Below, piece by piece: positions 1 to 13,799 of a stretch of 64,000 nt of DNA (position 1 is its first letter; each line of letters opens with the position of its first letter). The stretch spans positions 45,931,980-45,995,979 of the forward strand of contig NC_044567.1 of assembly GCF_007565055.1 (NCBI RefSeq). Reading direction: 5' to 3'. Below the pieces are notes generated by a model. The model ran no database searches. It saw only the letters and a program-made list of their open reading frames with translations, and was not told the origin of the DNA. Position numbers and translations under genes: made by a program. The stretch is from Rhinopithecus roxellana (lineage: Eukaryota; Chordata; Mammalia; Primates; Cercopithecidae).

Positions 1-90
1 AGGAGTTCAGGGCTGCAGCGAGTTATGACCATGCCACTGCATTCCAGTCTGGGCAACAGAGCATGACCCTGTCTCAAAATCAGTAATGAT
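1..90 (+). repeat. Alu, 3' end only
   Basis: Right-arm end (CACTGCATTCCAGTCTGGG) cut by the window start. Confidence 0.85.
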
Positions 91-823
91 AAGATGGCCC
101 ATAGATGCTCTGCTATCAACACAAACACTTCAATCACTTATTACTTTTATTGGCGATGGTGATGGGAACAACATCCAGGCAGACTGCAAGATAACACCTA
201 AGGATGTTAGTGTCTCTAGGAGTCATCAACTGGAACATTCCTTCATTCAAACTTTGAACATTAGGGTGGGGTAGACTGAGACTCAGTCCAAGGAAAACAA
301 CTGACTGCCATTCAGACCTGGCTTAGTCTAAGAAAAAAGTAGGCTTCAGACTGCAGCAAGAGGAATTGTGGTGAGAAAGGCCATTCAGTATTGGGCATTT
401 CCTGGCAGGTGTCATCAAATACGTGTAGCCTCCTCTAAGGTTGTACATGGAGGCAGAGAAAAAAAGACCTCATAAGTCCTTGAGTCTTCCCTTGATCCTT
501 GCAATCTGACACTATTGTGAGGAAAGGCAGAGGTCTTTTGCACTGCAGGCTTCTCCCTGGTAATGTAAGGGCACAGCCCACAATAGTGTACCCTAACATA
601 CCACCCCAGCCTACCAGCTAGAGGCCTGTATTGTGACCTCTAAGACAGGGGGCTCTCCTACCCTCTTCTCTTCCTGGGTCACCTGAAGAATAAGTATGTC
701 TCTCCCTCCCTTTTTCCTCCTTCCCCATGAAGGTCAGTGAGAAACTGTAAATAGCAAGAATGAGGGAAAGTGAGGAGGCCAGGGAGGCCACTGCATTCAT
801 CTCTGTTCTAAAATATCCAACTC

Positions 824-1132
824 AGCCATGCGCGGTGGCTCACGCCTGCAATCCCAGCACTTTGGAAGGCTGAGGCAGGCGGATCACTCGAGGTCGGGAG
901 TTTGAGACCAGCCTGACCACCAGGGTAAAACCCCCATTTCTACTAAACATACAAAAATTAGCTGGGCGTGGTGGCGCGCGCCTGTAGTCCCAGCTATTGT
1001 GCTTGGGAGGCTGAGGCAGGAGAATAGCTTGAACCCGGGGATAGAGGCTGCAGTGAGCCAAGATCGTGTCACTGCACTCCAGCCTGGGTGACAGAGCGAG
1101 AGACTCTGTCTCAAAAAAAAAAGAAAAAAAAA
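824..1132 (+). repeat. Alu
   Basis: Full-length dimer with A-rich tail; body starts CATGCGCGGTGGCTCACGCC. Confidence 0.92.
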
Positions 1133-1699
1133 TGCAATTCCAGGTCACGCTTTGGGTCTGTCCAGGGGTATAAACACCAGAGGAATACAGAGCCTGACCT
1201 GGTTCTCAAATGCCCAGGCCTGGAAGTCCAGGAGGGTTGACCCCCCTTTAACACATGTACCCCTCACATACTAATACAGAAATGCTGTTATATTCTATCA
1301 TCTTCATCCCCTAAACGACCTTATTTCCAACTTCCTCTAGCACCTAACCATCAGACCCCCAGGATGAGATGAAGTAAGAGGCTGAAAACAAGCACGATGA
1401 CGAACATGAGCATAGCAGAAACCAGAACGCACGTCATAGCTGGGGGATGGCGAAAGGAACTGAATACGGAACAGAAACCCTTAACTTTTCTTGCTACTGC
1501 CCAATCCTCTTGTGATTCCAGGCAGCCATTTCATTTAAAATCCCTTTCAGAAGTCTGTCATCTTGCATGAGAACTGGGAGGCTGGGAGAGGGGTTGTGTT
1601 CCGGGTTGGCTGATGATACATGGACTTCTGAGACATGCACCTAGGCTGACTCAACAAATATTAAGCATCTGGTCGGTCAGACCCTCTGCTCAACTCTGC

Positions 1700-1925
1700 A
1701 CATGCAAAAGACGATGAGGTGCGGAATGGCGGCTGCCAGGGGCTGGAAGGTGGCGGGTCACAGAGTCAGTGTTTACCGGGTACAGAGTTTCATCTGGGGA
1801 GGATGGAGTAGTTCTGGAGATGGATGGTGGTTACAGTTGCACAACAGTGTGAATGTACTTAATGCCACAGAACTGTACACTTAAAAATGGTTATAATGAT
1901 AAGTCTTATATATACTTAATCACAT
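1700..1925 (+). repeat. L1 3' end fragment (old L1M type)
   Basis: GGCTGCCAGGGGCTGG, TGGTGGTTACAGTTGCACAA and GAACTGTACACTTAAAAATGG are the familiar 3' end of mammalian L1M elements. Confidence 0.7.
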
Positions 1926-2473
1926 TAAACAAAACAAAACAAAACACATTTTTAAAGGGTGGGGGGAAATGAGACAGCCTTCCTCTCCTCCCTCTGAAGA
2001 GGCTTTCTTTTGAATGATTCGACTGTCTTTCCTCCAGACCAAATATTCTGAATTCTTCTGCATGTCCTTCTTGTCATCACAGTGATCTGCCCAGCAGCTC
2101 TACATTTAGAAATCTCTATCGGTTCTGGGTACGAGCCCCATGTAGCTCTGTATTCCCAACATGTGCTCCCCAGTGCCAACCCACCAGCAGTTCAGCTCAG
2201 GCTCAGGTCACTTACTCTCCCCACCTCAGAAAGACCCAGGTATACGAATAAAAGGTGTCCTCCATTAAGACACAGATCTAGAGGCCACGCGCTCCTGGAG
2301 GGCGGTAACTATCTTTCATACTGGCTGTCTCCAGCCCACGAAACTGGCCATATTCCAAAAGTCTCCAAAAACTTTACTGAGAAACATTATGAATAATGTT
2401 ATAGTCCTCAGTAAGCCCACAAAGCCTATTTACCACAGGTCACAGGAATATCACACATTTACAATTAAAACAG

Positions 2474-2782
2474 GCGGCCGGGCACGGTGGCTCACACTCG
2501 TAATCCCAGCACTTTGGAAGGCCGAGGTGGGTGGATCACCTGAGGTCAGGAGTTCGAGACCAGCCTGATCAACATGGTGAAATCCCGTCTCTACTAAAAA
2601 TACAAAAATTAGCCAGGTGTGGTGGTGTGCACCTGTAATCCCAGCTACCTGGGAGACTGAGACATAAGGATCGCTTGAACCTGGGAGGTGGAGGTTGCAG
2701 TGAGCCTAGATCGCGCCACTGCACTCCAGCTTAGGCAAAAGAGCAAGATTTCAGCTCAAAAAAAGCGAAAACAAACCAAAAA
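2474..2782 (+). repeat. Alu
   Basis: GGCCGGGCACGGTGGCTCAC to A-rich tail, full length. Confidence 0.92.
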
Positions 2783-2919
2783 CAGGCAGAAGACAATACT
2801 AGTTGCATGTAGTCTAGAGTGCCAGCTATACACTGCCCTCCTGTCCTCCCCTCAGTGCCCACCCCCAAATATACCCCACCACGTGGGAGCAGACCTCCCT
2901 CCAACAGCATGGCAGCCCA

Positions 2920-3130
2920 GGTTTTGGAGACAGACTTGAGTCTGAATGTGGGCTCTGCTGCTTCCTGGCTGTCCAACCTCAGGCAAGTTACTTAACTTCC
3001 AGGTTAATTTCTGTAAGCTTTGGTTTCTTCATCTTGCAAACGAGGATAAATCCTCCACCTCAAAGGGTTATTGTGAGGGACAATGAGATTACAGAAGGAA
3101 AGAAGCTACTGCACAGTAAGTGTTCCTTAC
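2920..3130 (+). repeat. MIR
   Basis: GGCAAGTTACTTAACTTCC, TTCATCTTGCAAACGAGGAT and GGGTTATTGTGAGG follow the MIR core order. Confidence 0.65.
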
Positions 3131-3261
3131 CGTTCTTATTTCAACCCCAAACACCCCCTTCTGAAATGAATCCACATTGTAATATAAATAACTTCTATCA
3201 GAGCAACCTTCATTCCAAACAGAAGACAGACAGAAAAGGGACCTACTAGAACCAACCAACT

Positions 3262-3562
3262 TCTTTTTTTGTGTGTGTGTGTGACGGGGTCTCGTTCTGT
3301 CGCCCAGGCTGGAGTGCAGTGATGCAATCTTGGCTCACTGCAACCTCCACTTCCCGGGTTCAAGGGATTCTCCGGCTCAGCCTCCCCAATAGTTGGGATT
3401 CCAGGTGCCTGCCACCATGCCTAGCTAATTTTTTGTATTTTTAGTAGAGACGGGGTTTCACTATGTTGGCCAGGCTGGTGTTGAACTCCTGACCTCAAGT
3501 GATCTGCCTGCCTCGGCCTCCCAAAGTGCTGGGATTACAGGCGTGAGCCACCGTGCCCGGCC
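3262..3562 (-). repeat. Alu with GT-interrupted tail
   Basis: Starts with T run and (GT)n, then GACGGGGTCTCGTTCTGTCG, ending CGTGCCCGGCC. The poly-T tail has evolved into a GT microsatellite. Confidence 0.92.
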
Positions 3563-3867
3563 CCAACCAACTTCTGATTCACATCCTGCCTGTCCCCCTA
3601 CCGTGCTTCAACACGTGGGGTTCAGGTAGTTTCCACTGTGAGGAATGACCTTGTTAAGGTTAGGCGGACTCTCTCCAGCTCCTACAAACCTTGGCTACCC
3701 AAGGCCAGGAGCCTGTCAAGTTCTGCTCTCCTGACTGGGGGTGGGAAGCAGCGAGTTGTGGAAGGCAGCTCTGCGGCACAGCTCCAGCTCCTCCTGCTCA
3801 GCTGTGCTGCTTCCTAGCCACTCGCCCACCCTGAAAGGATACACTACGGCAAGGGGTCTTCTTCTTC

Positions 3868-4164
3868 TTTTTTTTTTTTTTTTGAGACGAAGGCTCGCAC
3901 TGTTACCCAGGCTGGAGTGCAGTGGCATGATCTCAGCTCACTGCAAGCTCCGCCTCCCAGGTTCAAGCAATTCTCCTGCCTCAGCCTCCCGAGTAGCTGG
4001 GACTACAGGCGCCCGCCACCTCGCCCGGCTAATTTTTTGTATTTTTCGTACAGACGGGGTTTCACCATGTTAGCCAGGATGGTCTCGATCTCCTGACCTC
4101 GTGATCTGCCCACCTCGGCCTCCCAAAGTGCTGGGATTACAGGCGTGAGCCACCGCGCTCGGCC
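3868..4164 (-). repeat. Alu
   Basis: T run, GAGACGAAGGCTCGCACTG, ending CCGCGCTCGGCC. Confidence 0.92.
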
Positions 4165-4864
4165 CAAGGGCAAGGTGTCTTCTACTCTCTCTGGTCACTC
4201 CCTGAGATGTGAGTAATGACATTCATTCACCACACCTCTGTCTTCAAAAAGACAAGTATAGGATGAAAAGATCCCAGAGAAGAGACGATGTGCTGGCCCC
4301 TCTCTCAGATGCTGCATGCACCTGCCTGTCTTTGCCTCACACTGCTTAGGCTTTGGGGCACTCTGTCCAACTGTTTTCTTGAAGACTCTTTCCTCAGTCA
4401 CTTAGAATTAAAGACTAACTATTGCAAGCTTCAGCCACTTTCTTAAAAATGTGCCTTGAAAGAAAGAGTGGGTGGGTGGTGAAAAGAGAACATGAAAATC
4501 TTCCTTACAGTCTGGCTGGGAGCCTACCCATTTTACCTCCAGAGGTATGCTGGCAGACAAAAGCTGCTAGATATGTGCCATGCACAGGGGTAATTTAGAG
4601 CCCGCATTCCTCTCTCTACCTGGAAAGAAGTACACAGGGGACTTAGGAACTTTCTACTTCATGGAAGAAACCTATCCAGTCCTTCCCTGGGTCTCTCCCG
4701 TGTCCATAACAAGTTCATGAGAGGTACCAGTGGCAATCTGGGTGGAAAAACAGTTCTTCGATGCACTGTCCCAGACTCTGCCAGATGGTTAATATCCCCA
4801 ATCCCCATGTGCTAAATGCCGTTAGTGCTCCCAAGACATCAAATGCCATTAGTGCTCCCAAGAC

Positions 4865-5171
4865 TTTTTTTTTTTTTTTTTTCTTTTTAAAGACAGAGTC
4901 TGGCTCTGTCGCCCAGGCTGGAGTGCAGTGGCCCAATCTCGGCTCACTGCAAGCTCCACCTCCTGGGTTCACACCATTCTCCTGCCTCAGCCTCCCGAGT
5001 AGCTGGGACTACAGGCGCCCGCCACCATGCCTGGCTAGTTTTTTTTTAATTTTTAGTAGAGACGGGGTTTCACCATGTTAGCCAGGAGGGTCTCAATCTC
5101 CTGACCTCATGATCTGCCCGCCTCGGCCTCCCAAAGTGCTGGGATTACAGATGTGAGCCACCACACCCGGC
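4865..5171 (-). repeat. Alu
   Basis: Long T run, then complete minus-strand Alu. Target sequence TGCTCCCAAGAC flanks it on both sides (about 4852 and 5172). Confidence 0.92.
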
Positions 5172-7125
5172 GCTCCCAAGACAGTTAATCCTCCCTCCTC
5201 AACATTTCCAAACACTCCCTGGAGGCCAGCGGTGCCCTGGCTGAGAACCACTGAGTCAGCACCTGTATTGCTTTGAATCCCACGGTGCCCAGCACATACT
5301 GGGCACCCTGTACTGCTTGTGGATTGAATCTAGTAGGAAAGGAGCAGTCACAGACATACTTAGATCCATGTCTCTTACCAAGTAATTTCTGAACCCCTAC
5401 TGTGTGCTCAGCATCTTTATATGGATCAAGAGGAGATATGGATCACAGTCTCTACACATAAGGAAGTGGTAGGAAAAACAAGACCATAACACATTATTCA
5501 ATATAAGGCAATATATAAGCCAATGCTAAATCGTAAGGTCTGTGAGAAAGTGGATGACGTGATTAGTAAAGGCGGGCAAAATTCGGGGAGGCTTTCTGGG
5601 AAAAATCATAAGTTGAGGTGGCTTTTGAAGGAGGTGGGCTTGTCTTCATTCAGCCCTACTGATCCTCAGCCTGTCCCCGCCAGGACCGCTGTTCATGGAA
5701 AACTCCTCTAAGCCTGTGACTCTAGGAGCAACGCGGCAACCCAAGCCCTTCAAATCCCCAGGTGGCTCCTGGAACAAGAGGGTGTGAGGAATTTCCCATT
5801 CTTTGTCAGAAGACCAGCAAATATCAGGCCTGCTTTTAGGAGGCCTGCTCATCCCAAAGGCAATGGAAGAAACCACTGGCGGAAGTGCCAATGGTGGAGG
5901 TGCCCAAGACAGAAGCAAAAAGCATTTGGTGCTCTGTGTACATACGGAGTCATGGGCTCCAAGTGGTGGGGCTCCCAGTTGTAACCACAGATACTCCCCA
6001 CATTGCCTGTCCCCTGTGGCCCTGGAATTCTCCTGCTGTGGATGAACCTGAGGTCTCAGCTATCTCCTCTGTCAAAGGTCTTCTTGCCGCCTCACTCGCC
6101 AACCATCACCATTTTTCTTAGGCAGCTCATCCCCATTTCCTCCATTCATCTCTCTCTAGTCACCCAGGCTCCTCCCACAGGCTGTGCCACCAAACTCAGG
6201 ATCCTCACAGCCCATCCCACCGTCTTCTCCACTGCCATCCTCCTGACATTCAAGCTGGTCCCAGAGTCTGGCTCCTCCAGGAAGCCCAAAACTCGTGGCT
6301 TCCCCAACCCTGTTTCCTTTCAAACATGTAAAACCAGTAACACTCCCCCTCCACACCCCACTCATCCTTTACTTGTATACAATGTAAATCGAGAGTCTTG
6401 TCTATTTATATACACTATCTATCTAATGTTAGAAAGAATCCCACTTCCCACAGACCACAGGAGCTAAGCTGAGGGCTGGGCCTACTTGTTCTTATTTCTG
6501 TGAGACTTACCTACCTTCCACACCCCAGGCACCCCTTAGGCTAATAACATCTAGGGATATACCCTCCTCTCTCATACACCCTACTTTGAGGAGCCACATC
6601 TAAGTCCACAGATCCAGGACCCAGAGTCCCTCCCCCAGTAAGTAAAAATGAGGATTATATGAGTCATAAGCTCTTTCCATATACATGCTCTTAACTTTTG
6701 AGACAAACAAATAAACCATTTCTTCCCCTCCCACAGGAAGATTCAGAAGAAATCCTTTTGGAACGAAGCCTGGAGTTTCCACCCCCTCCTCAGGCTTCTT
6801 GCCCTCGATTGTTGACCAAATGCTTCACCATAAGAATGGCCCCATTCCAGAGTCTCCCAATTCTTGCCATCACCAAACTCTACCTGCTGGTTCAACTCTA
6901 TCTAATCTTTCTGCAGCAATGCCAGTTTAGCTTTCTGATGTGATTTACGTCTCTCTCAATCAACTAGATATTTTTGTCTTATAAAAGTTTCGTCTTGTAA
7001 AAGCAATTTTTTTTCCACGACACAGCCCTCAGGAGATCCTGAGAATATATAATCAAAATCATTCTTGTTATATGTGCCCATGGCATGTTAAAGTTTTCTG
7101 CTACAGGCCTTACCATGGCTTGCAA

Positions 7126-7126
<1 letters not shown>

Positions 7127-7170
<44 letters not shown>
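7127..7170. repeat. (CA)22 microsatellite
   Basis: 44 bp of uninterrupted CA, in MINK1 intron 1. Confidence 0.98.
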
Positions 7171-7171
<1 letters not shown>

Positions 7172-7887
7172 TAATAATTACTTGATTAATGTCTCTCCCT
7201 ACTACTAGACTGTAGGAGAACCATATCGGTCTTGTTCACCACTGTGTCCTCTGTGCCTAGTTCTAGATCTTTCCTCAAACAGAACATGAAATCCTACCCA
7301 CACATAGCACGTACAACCTCAGGCTGTCTAGCCACTGGACAAAATCTCCAGGGGCTCTCTTGGGTCACTACAATTCCATCCCTCTTTTCTCTCCTCCCTC
7401 TACTATTCCCGCCCTTAGTAAGAACAAAGCGCCTCAAAACCCTTTTTCCATTACCCCCTAGAAGAGCTTCCTATAACTATGAGAGGCCCAGACTCAAGTC
7501 AAGGACTGGCTGGTTGGGAGGAGAATGGCAAAAGAACTGGAGAGAGAAGAGAATGGCCGTGAGCTGTGGACAGGATCCAACTCTTCTACCAAGTCATGTT
7601 TTTGTATCTTACTATACTCTGTGTGCACTCAAGAAATGCTTTAAGAGTTGACTTATTAACCTGATCACTTTTGTTCTGTCTTCAATCCAGGAAAGAGAAC
7701 ATTGTGACACACAGTAGTAAAAAGTAGGTGTTGAGGGGAGTGGGGCTGAAGACCAGGTTTCACGATGACTTCCCACTGACCACAGAAAATGAGTGTAATT
7801 CATGGAATAAGGTTTAACAAAAACGTCTCAATCTTGAAGGTTGTAGGATATTGAGGAAAACAGTAACAGTCACAAAAAAGAGTCTAG

Positions 7888-8178
7888 GCCGGGCACGGAG
7901 GCTCACGCCTGTAATCCCAACACTTTGGGAGGCCGAGGTGGGTGGATCACGAGGTCAGGAGATTGAGACCATCCTGGCTAACACGGTGAAACCCCGTCTC
8001 TACTAAAAATACAAAAAATTAGCCAGGCGTGGTGGCGGGTGCCTGTGATCCCAGCTACTCGGGAGGCTGAGACGGGAGAACGGCCTGAACCTGGGAGGCG
8101 GAGCTTGTAGTGAGCGGAGATCCGGACACTGCACTCCAGCCTGGGCGACAGTGAGAGACTTCATCTCAAAAAAAAAAT
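7888..8178 (+). repeat. Alu (first of a head-to-tail pair)
   Basis: GGCCGGGCACGGAGGCTCAC to CATCTCAAAAA. Contains GAGATCCGGACACTGC, close to the Old World monkey AluYR variant. Confidence 0.92.
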
Positions 8179-8488
8179 TGGCCGGGCGCGGTGGCTCACG
8201 CCTGTAATCCCAGCACTTTGGGAGGCCAAGACGGGTGGATCACGAGGTCAGGAGATCGAGACCATCCTGGCTAACACAGTGAAACCCCGTCTCTACTAAA
8301 AAAAGAAAATACAAAAACTAGCTGGGCGAGGTGGCGGGTGCCTGTAGTCCCAGCTCCTCCGGAGGCTGAGGCAGGAGAATGGCGGGAACCCGGGAAGCGG
8401 AGCTTGCAGTGAGCTGAGATCCGGCCACTGCACTCCAGTCCGGGCGACAGAGCGAGACTCCACCTCAAAAAAAAAACAAAAAAAAAGA
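8179..8488 (+). repeat. AluY-type, Old World monkey variant
   Basis: Follows the previous Alu tail directly. Contains GAGATCCGGCCACTGC and GGGCGAGGTGGCGGGTGCC. The pair is flanked by AAAAGAGTCTAGGC and AAAAGAGTGTAGGC. Confidence 0.92.
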
Positions 8489-10205
8489 GTGTAGGCTTGG
8501 AAAGGCATTGCTTGGGTGGATGTCCCCAGAGATCTGGTTAAATAGCTTAGTAGAGGACTGAGTACTATATTACATCCTTCCCATAGAATTTGGAACCTGC
8601 TTCTCAACACAGTAGATTGCCAATGCTTGGCGACTGGTGCAGTAAAGGAGATTATTGATAACTTTCTCTGATTCAACTTTGTCTGGAGACAGATTTGACA
8701 GGCAGACCCTCACAGGTTCTGGAGATGCTCTTCAGTCCAGAATTGCTCTGTGTTTCTGGGTTGAGAGGTTACTGCATGCCTTCTCTACAGACCTACGCCA
8801 AAACACAAGCTTGGCAAGAGCGGTTGCACACTTCCTGCCATCGTGTCCCCTACATGACAAACAAAGGTGGTTTACATGTGCAAGTCGTGTGTGTGACCCT
8901 GTCTGAGGCACACAGTTCAATGCGGAAAGGAATGGAGGCCAGATTTGAAGTCAGGATTCTGTACGGCACAGTTTTAATTGAGCACCTGAGGCAAGAGTGA
9001 GGGGCTGGGCCAGCTGGCTCCCTTGCTGACCTTACCGTTATCTTACCCGTCAAAACCTCCCGCTATGTATATCCCTAAGGACTGTGGCAGTCTGTCCTGT
9101 CCCATAGCATAAAGGGTGGTGATGTCTCTGTCTCTGTTTGGGGAATGACTGGTCACCTAGTTTCGTCCAAGTTCTCAGGAATCTTCCTTCTGTCATTTTG
9201 CCAAAGCGGCATTTCACTTCACTCTAAATGCCTCGAGTTCTCCAAACAGCCCCATCCTCCTTTTGCAATTTTCTAGGGGAAAAAAGTCACTATTGAATGT
9301 CCTTACTTCTGCAGCAGGAGGTCACTCTTCCTCCTCTCCTGCCTAAGGCATCAGTCATCAACATTTGGACAGCTAGCACATCAGAACACAGTGGCAGTCC
9401 CACGTTGCTCAGCAGCCTAGAAATACATGCCCAGAACTGCCAGCTTTCCGAGTGGTGCTGGCTCCACAGCCGCACGAAGAGAGGAGGAAGGCGAAGACAC
9501 TTCTCCAAAGAACAGACACAACACCACAGAATCATCTGAAAAAGAACATCTCTGTCAGCAGCTACCACCGAGCAACAAGTCCTTCTTGAATATGTTCCAT
9601 GCTATGATTTCAATCCAGCCATGCTAAGCATAGCTCCACAGTTTCAAGGACACTGCAGTCGAAAACTTCGAGCTGGACGGTAAAAAGAAGCTGTTTGATT
9701 TATGAAGTGGGTCAACCAAAAGGAGCAATGCAAAAGGAAAGAGGTCAGGCCGGGGTCTGCCCCCTCCTTGTCCCATCTACTTCCGCTGATATTTATCCTT
9801 TGTGAGAAGCCAAGAGTTCCAAGTCAGAAGGTTCTCCTGGAATATAACCAAGCTTAGACACAGAGGCCCACATTTTCTGTTGGATGATCCTAACTTTACT
9901 TCAAGGGCATCGCTCAGCTGGAGGCTTCCAGAACTGTTTACCCCAGACAAGGTCTGATTCTAAAAACATCCCAGAAAAAATATATTCTTAATTGTGCATA
10001 AATAAAAGAGGGGCAAAAGGAAGCCTAAGAAGCCTGAGGTTTATTGAATACTTTCTCTAAGCAAGCACTGTGCTGCGCTTTCACTTGTTATAACAGGCAC
10101 TTCTTCAATAAACATTTGAGCCCCTATTATGTGCAAAACACTGTTACAGCCACTGGGGATACAAAAATGAACAAAATAGTCAAAATCTTAGCTTTCACTG
10201 AACTG

Positions 10206-10829
10206 TTTTTTTTTTTTTTTGAGACAGAGTCTGGCTTTGTTGCCCATGTTGGAGTGCAGTGGTGCAGTCTCAGCTTACTGCAACCTCCACCTCCCAGGTT
10301 CAAGTGATTCTCCTGCCTCAGGCTCCTGAGTAACCGGGAGCTGGGATTACAGGCGTGCACCACCACACCTGGCTAATATTTTTTTTTTTTTTTTTTTAGT
10401 AGAGATGGGGTTTTACCATGTTGGCCAGGTTGGTCTAGAACTTCTTTTTTTTTTTTTTTTGAGACAGAGTCTCGCTCTGTCACCCAGGCTGGAGTGCAGT
10501 GGTGCCATCTCTATTCACTGCAAGCTCCACCTCCCGGGTTCACACCATTCTCCTGCCTCAGCCTCCTGAGCAGCTGGGACTACAGGCACCCGCCACCACG
10601 CCCGGCTAATTTTTTGTATTTTTAGTACAGACGGGGTTTCACCGTGTTGGCCAGGATGGTCTCGATCTCCTGACCTCGTGATCCACTCACCTTGGCCTCC
10701 CAAAGTGCTGGAATTACAGGCGTGAGCTGCCGCGCCCGGCCCTGGTCTCGAACTTCTGACCTCAGGTGATCCATCTGCCTTGGCCTCCCAAAGTGCTGGG
10801 ATTACAGTCGTGAGCCACCACACCCGGCC
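10206..10829 (-). repeat. Outer Alu of a nest
   Basis: Minus-strand Alu in two parts, 10206-10444 and 10743-10829, split by another Alu. The outer element is flanked by CACTGAACTG (10197 and 10829), its target duplication. Confidence 0.9.
10445..10742 (-). repeat. Inner Alu inserted in Alu
   Basis: Complete minus-strand Alu. The target TGGTCTAGAACTTC/TGGTCTCGAACTTC is duplicated on either side. Confidence 0.92.
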
Positions 10830-12076
10830 ACTGAACTGACATTTTAGTGGAGCTGACAGAAATACATATGTCAGCTGGTGATAAATACTATGAGGAAGGA
10901 TAAAGCAGACTAAGGGAATGCTATATAAAATTTTATACAAAAATAAAGCAGAGGAGGGAGTGCTATTTTAGATAAAGTTGTCCTGGAAGGCTTCTCTGAT
11001 TGCCATTTGATAAAAATAACTACAAAAAGGGCTATCACGTATGATCACTATGTGCTGGGAACTGTACTGAGTACTTCATGTGCATTTAATCCTAAGCAAC
11101 TCTGCATTCAGTACTATCACCATGTCCACGATACAGGACTGAACGGAGCTTACAGAGGGTAAGGCTCTTGGCAGAATCTGCAGTAAGGGGAGCAGGGCCA
11201 GGGTTACATAGTAAGCGAGGAAGCTAGGACTTGAACTCAGGACTGTAACTCCAAACCCCATGCTTTTCCTCACCACACAATGCAGCCAGGCGGGTGGAGA
11301 AAAGGAGCCTCAAAGAGGTCAAGTGTGGCTGTGGCTACAAAGTAGCAGGTCCATCTGGCCTCCCCACACATGGCTAAGAGATTAACGCAATTCAATCTTC
11401 CCTAATATCAGGCGATTACTCTCATCACCAGCTGAAAACCAAGCCTTATCTTGAAACAAGAGGAGAAATACACCTTGGGCTCTTTAAGGCCAGCGAATAA
11501 ATACTGAATATGTTCCTCTCCCATCCCTCTCCCCAGCCCCCAACACAAGATGGTGTAGTAAAGGGAGACACCATTTCTCACTGGAAAACAGACAGGAATA
11601 GCGCAAGAGATGACCACGCTAGCTGCTTGACAGTGCCACAGCTCTCTGAGGTGGAGTCAGGGGGACAGGCAATGAGAAAAGGTCAGCAGCAAGGAGAAGG
11701 TAGGCCCTCGCTAGTCCCATTTCAAAGGAGGTACAGCTCCTCCTCAAGCCCTCGCATTCTGGGGTGGAAAGGGGGAAGCAGAATGCTTTCTTAAACAGCG
11801 TAAGGCAGGCCAGACAGAAGCACTGGTAGCAGGTCACCAGGTCTCCTGAGGGGAGGGAGAGGAGAATAAGGCTGGAGGCAACTGAGGAAGGCTAACATTG
11901 CTTCAAGCCGAGAAGTCCAGAAGCGAAATACCACATCTAAGGTCAGAGGGTGTTTGTGGAATTGCTGGAAATCCCAGGTTGAGGGTCCAAGCCAAACTAC
12001 CAGCTAAGAGGCTACAAGAGAAACCCAAGCAGAGTCCCACAAGGTTCAAAGCAAAGGTCGTGGTTTGGATCCACCC

Positions 12077-12378
12077 TTTTTTTTTTTTTTTTTTAAAGAT
12101 AAGGTCTTGCTTTGTCACCCAGGCTGGAGTGCAGTGGCGCGCAATCTTGGCTCACTGCAACCTCCCCCTCCCCGGTTCAAGCGATTCTCCTGCCTCAGCC
12201 TCCTGAGTAGCTGGGATCACAGGAGTGTGCCACCACGCACGGCTAATTTTTGTATTTTTAGTAGAGACCGGGTTTCACAGTGTTGGCCAGACTGGTCTCG
12301 AACTCCTGACCTCAGATGATGCCCCTGCCTCGGCCTCCCAAAGTGCTGGGATTACAGGTGTGAGCACCTCGCCCGGCC
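12077..12378 (-). repeat. Alu
   Basis: T run, AAAGATAAGGTCTTGCTTTG, ending CCTCGCCCGGCC. Confidence 0.92.
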
Positions 12379-13799
12379 TGACCCACCCATTTTTTATTGT
12401 ATTTCAGTCACCCCAGCCACAGGAACCTGTGGCCAGTTAATCAATAACCAAGGTAGGAAGGATAGGTGGAAGTTCATCCCAGAATGGAGCACATTAAGAG
12501 ACTTTTACTTAGAATCGGGATTTCCACCTTATATCCCAACTGACTCGGGCACCCCAGTTTAAACCCTGGCTTACCTGACCTTAAGAATCTCCCTCCTAAA
12601 GCCTTCAGACCCTCTCCCCATCAACACACACACGCGCCTGCGCACACAGAGAAATTCAACGTTCAGCCCCTCTCCCCAGAGATGTATCACCTTATCTCCA
12701 GCAAGTCAGGTCTCATAGCCCAACATTGCACCACACAAATTATGACCTGAAAATGGCAAGAAAAAAACTGTGTCACCTAGAGAAACCCAATTAACAACAT
12801 GACTCTGCTCTCTTCAATTCCCCTCTCCCCTCCAGCCATATCCGGGGCACCTGCGTGGCTGACCGCCTTTTCCCACTACTGGCCATGTTCCCCGGCTGAC
12901 TCAAAAGCCAGAAGACAGTCTGAGCGGGGGCCTCCAGAGAAGCGAACCTAGAGATGGGAAGTCCTGCTCTCCCCACACCTCGGCCTGGTGAGAGCGCTGG
13001 AAGGGCACAGGATCAAAACACCACCTGGCTGATAGTCTGGAGCGTTCACCTTGAAATCACTAAGTTGCCCCTTAAGCCAAAGCTCCCTGCTGAAGAAAAA
13101 CATAAATGCTATAGAAAGCTCCTCCACCAGAGTGTGTAAGTGCCCCACAAGGGACAATGAACGGGTATTTCCAAGAAATTCCTGCAGCATTTGCTTCCTC
13201 TCAACCCCTTTCCTTATGAGCCCCTACCTTGAGAGGTCTCCATTGCTTCCAGCCTTCAGCTAACATAAATACCCACTGCCTTTCCAAACCTTCTGCCTGA
13301 CCACATGTAGCATGTGTCGTGTGTGCGTGTGTGTGTGTGTAAACATCCTCTTCCCAGCCCGTGCTACAGTTTCCAAAGAGAAGAAATGCCTCCCCTCCTC
13401 CCCGAGGGCTCCCAGCCCCACGCTGCTGCAGAGTTGGTCATGTAATATTCAGGGACCCTGAGACCGGAAATGCCTGGTTCTGAACTGCTGCACTTGAAAC
13501 GGGAGAGAAGGGATAGGGAAAACCGAACATGGGATTGAGGGTGACGGTAGGAGGGGTGCGGTGGCTGAAATTCTGACCAGGGAAAGGATGCAATTCAAGG
13601 GTGGGCAAGGCAGAGAAAGAGGGATGAGAGAGAGGCTGTCGAGACAGTTGCAAAGTCAAAATTCGAGGAGCCAAGGAAGAGCAGGGGAAGAAGATAGAAG
13701 TTAGGGCAAAGGTGGAAAGAGGGCCGAGAGGAGGTGAGGAGCCACAATAAAGATTCTCCAGGTGATGGGTGAGGCCAAGTTTAGGGGAACCAGTGGGTC

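Larger units (their letters stand above)
10080..11010 (+). repeat. Ancient MIR/L2-class repeat interrupted by Alu nest
   Basis: TTGAGCCCCTATTATGTGC, ACTGGGGATACAAAAATGAAC before the Alus and GATAAATACTATGAGGAAGG after them match an old mammalian dispersed repeat. The exact family is uncertain. Confidence 0.5.

Noticed and set aside
840..1148. Many ORFs with phrases such as [20 protein letters not shown] or [15 protein letters not shown]
   Set aside because: These are translations of Alu elements recurring throughout the window, not genes.
8655..9000. Two overlapping plus-strand frames of 83 and 101 codons in MINK1 intron 1
   Set aside because: No recognisable family, no splice or poly(A) context, and frames are open in more than one phase.
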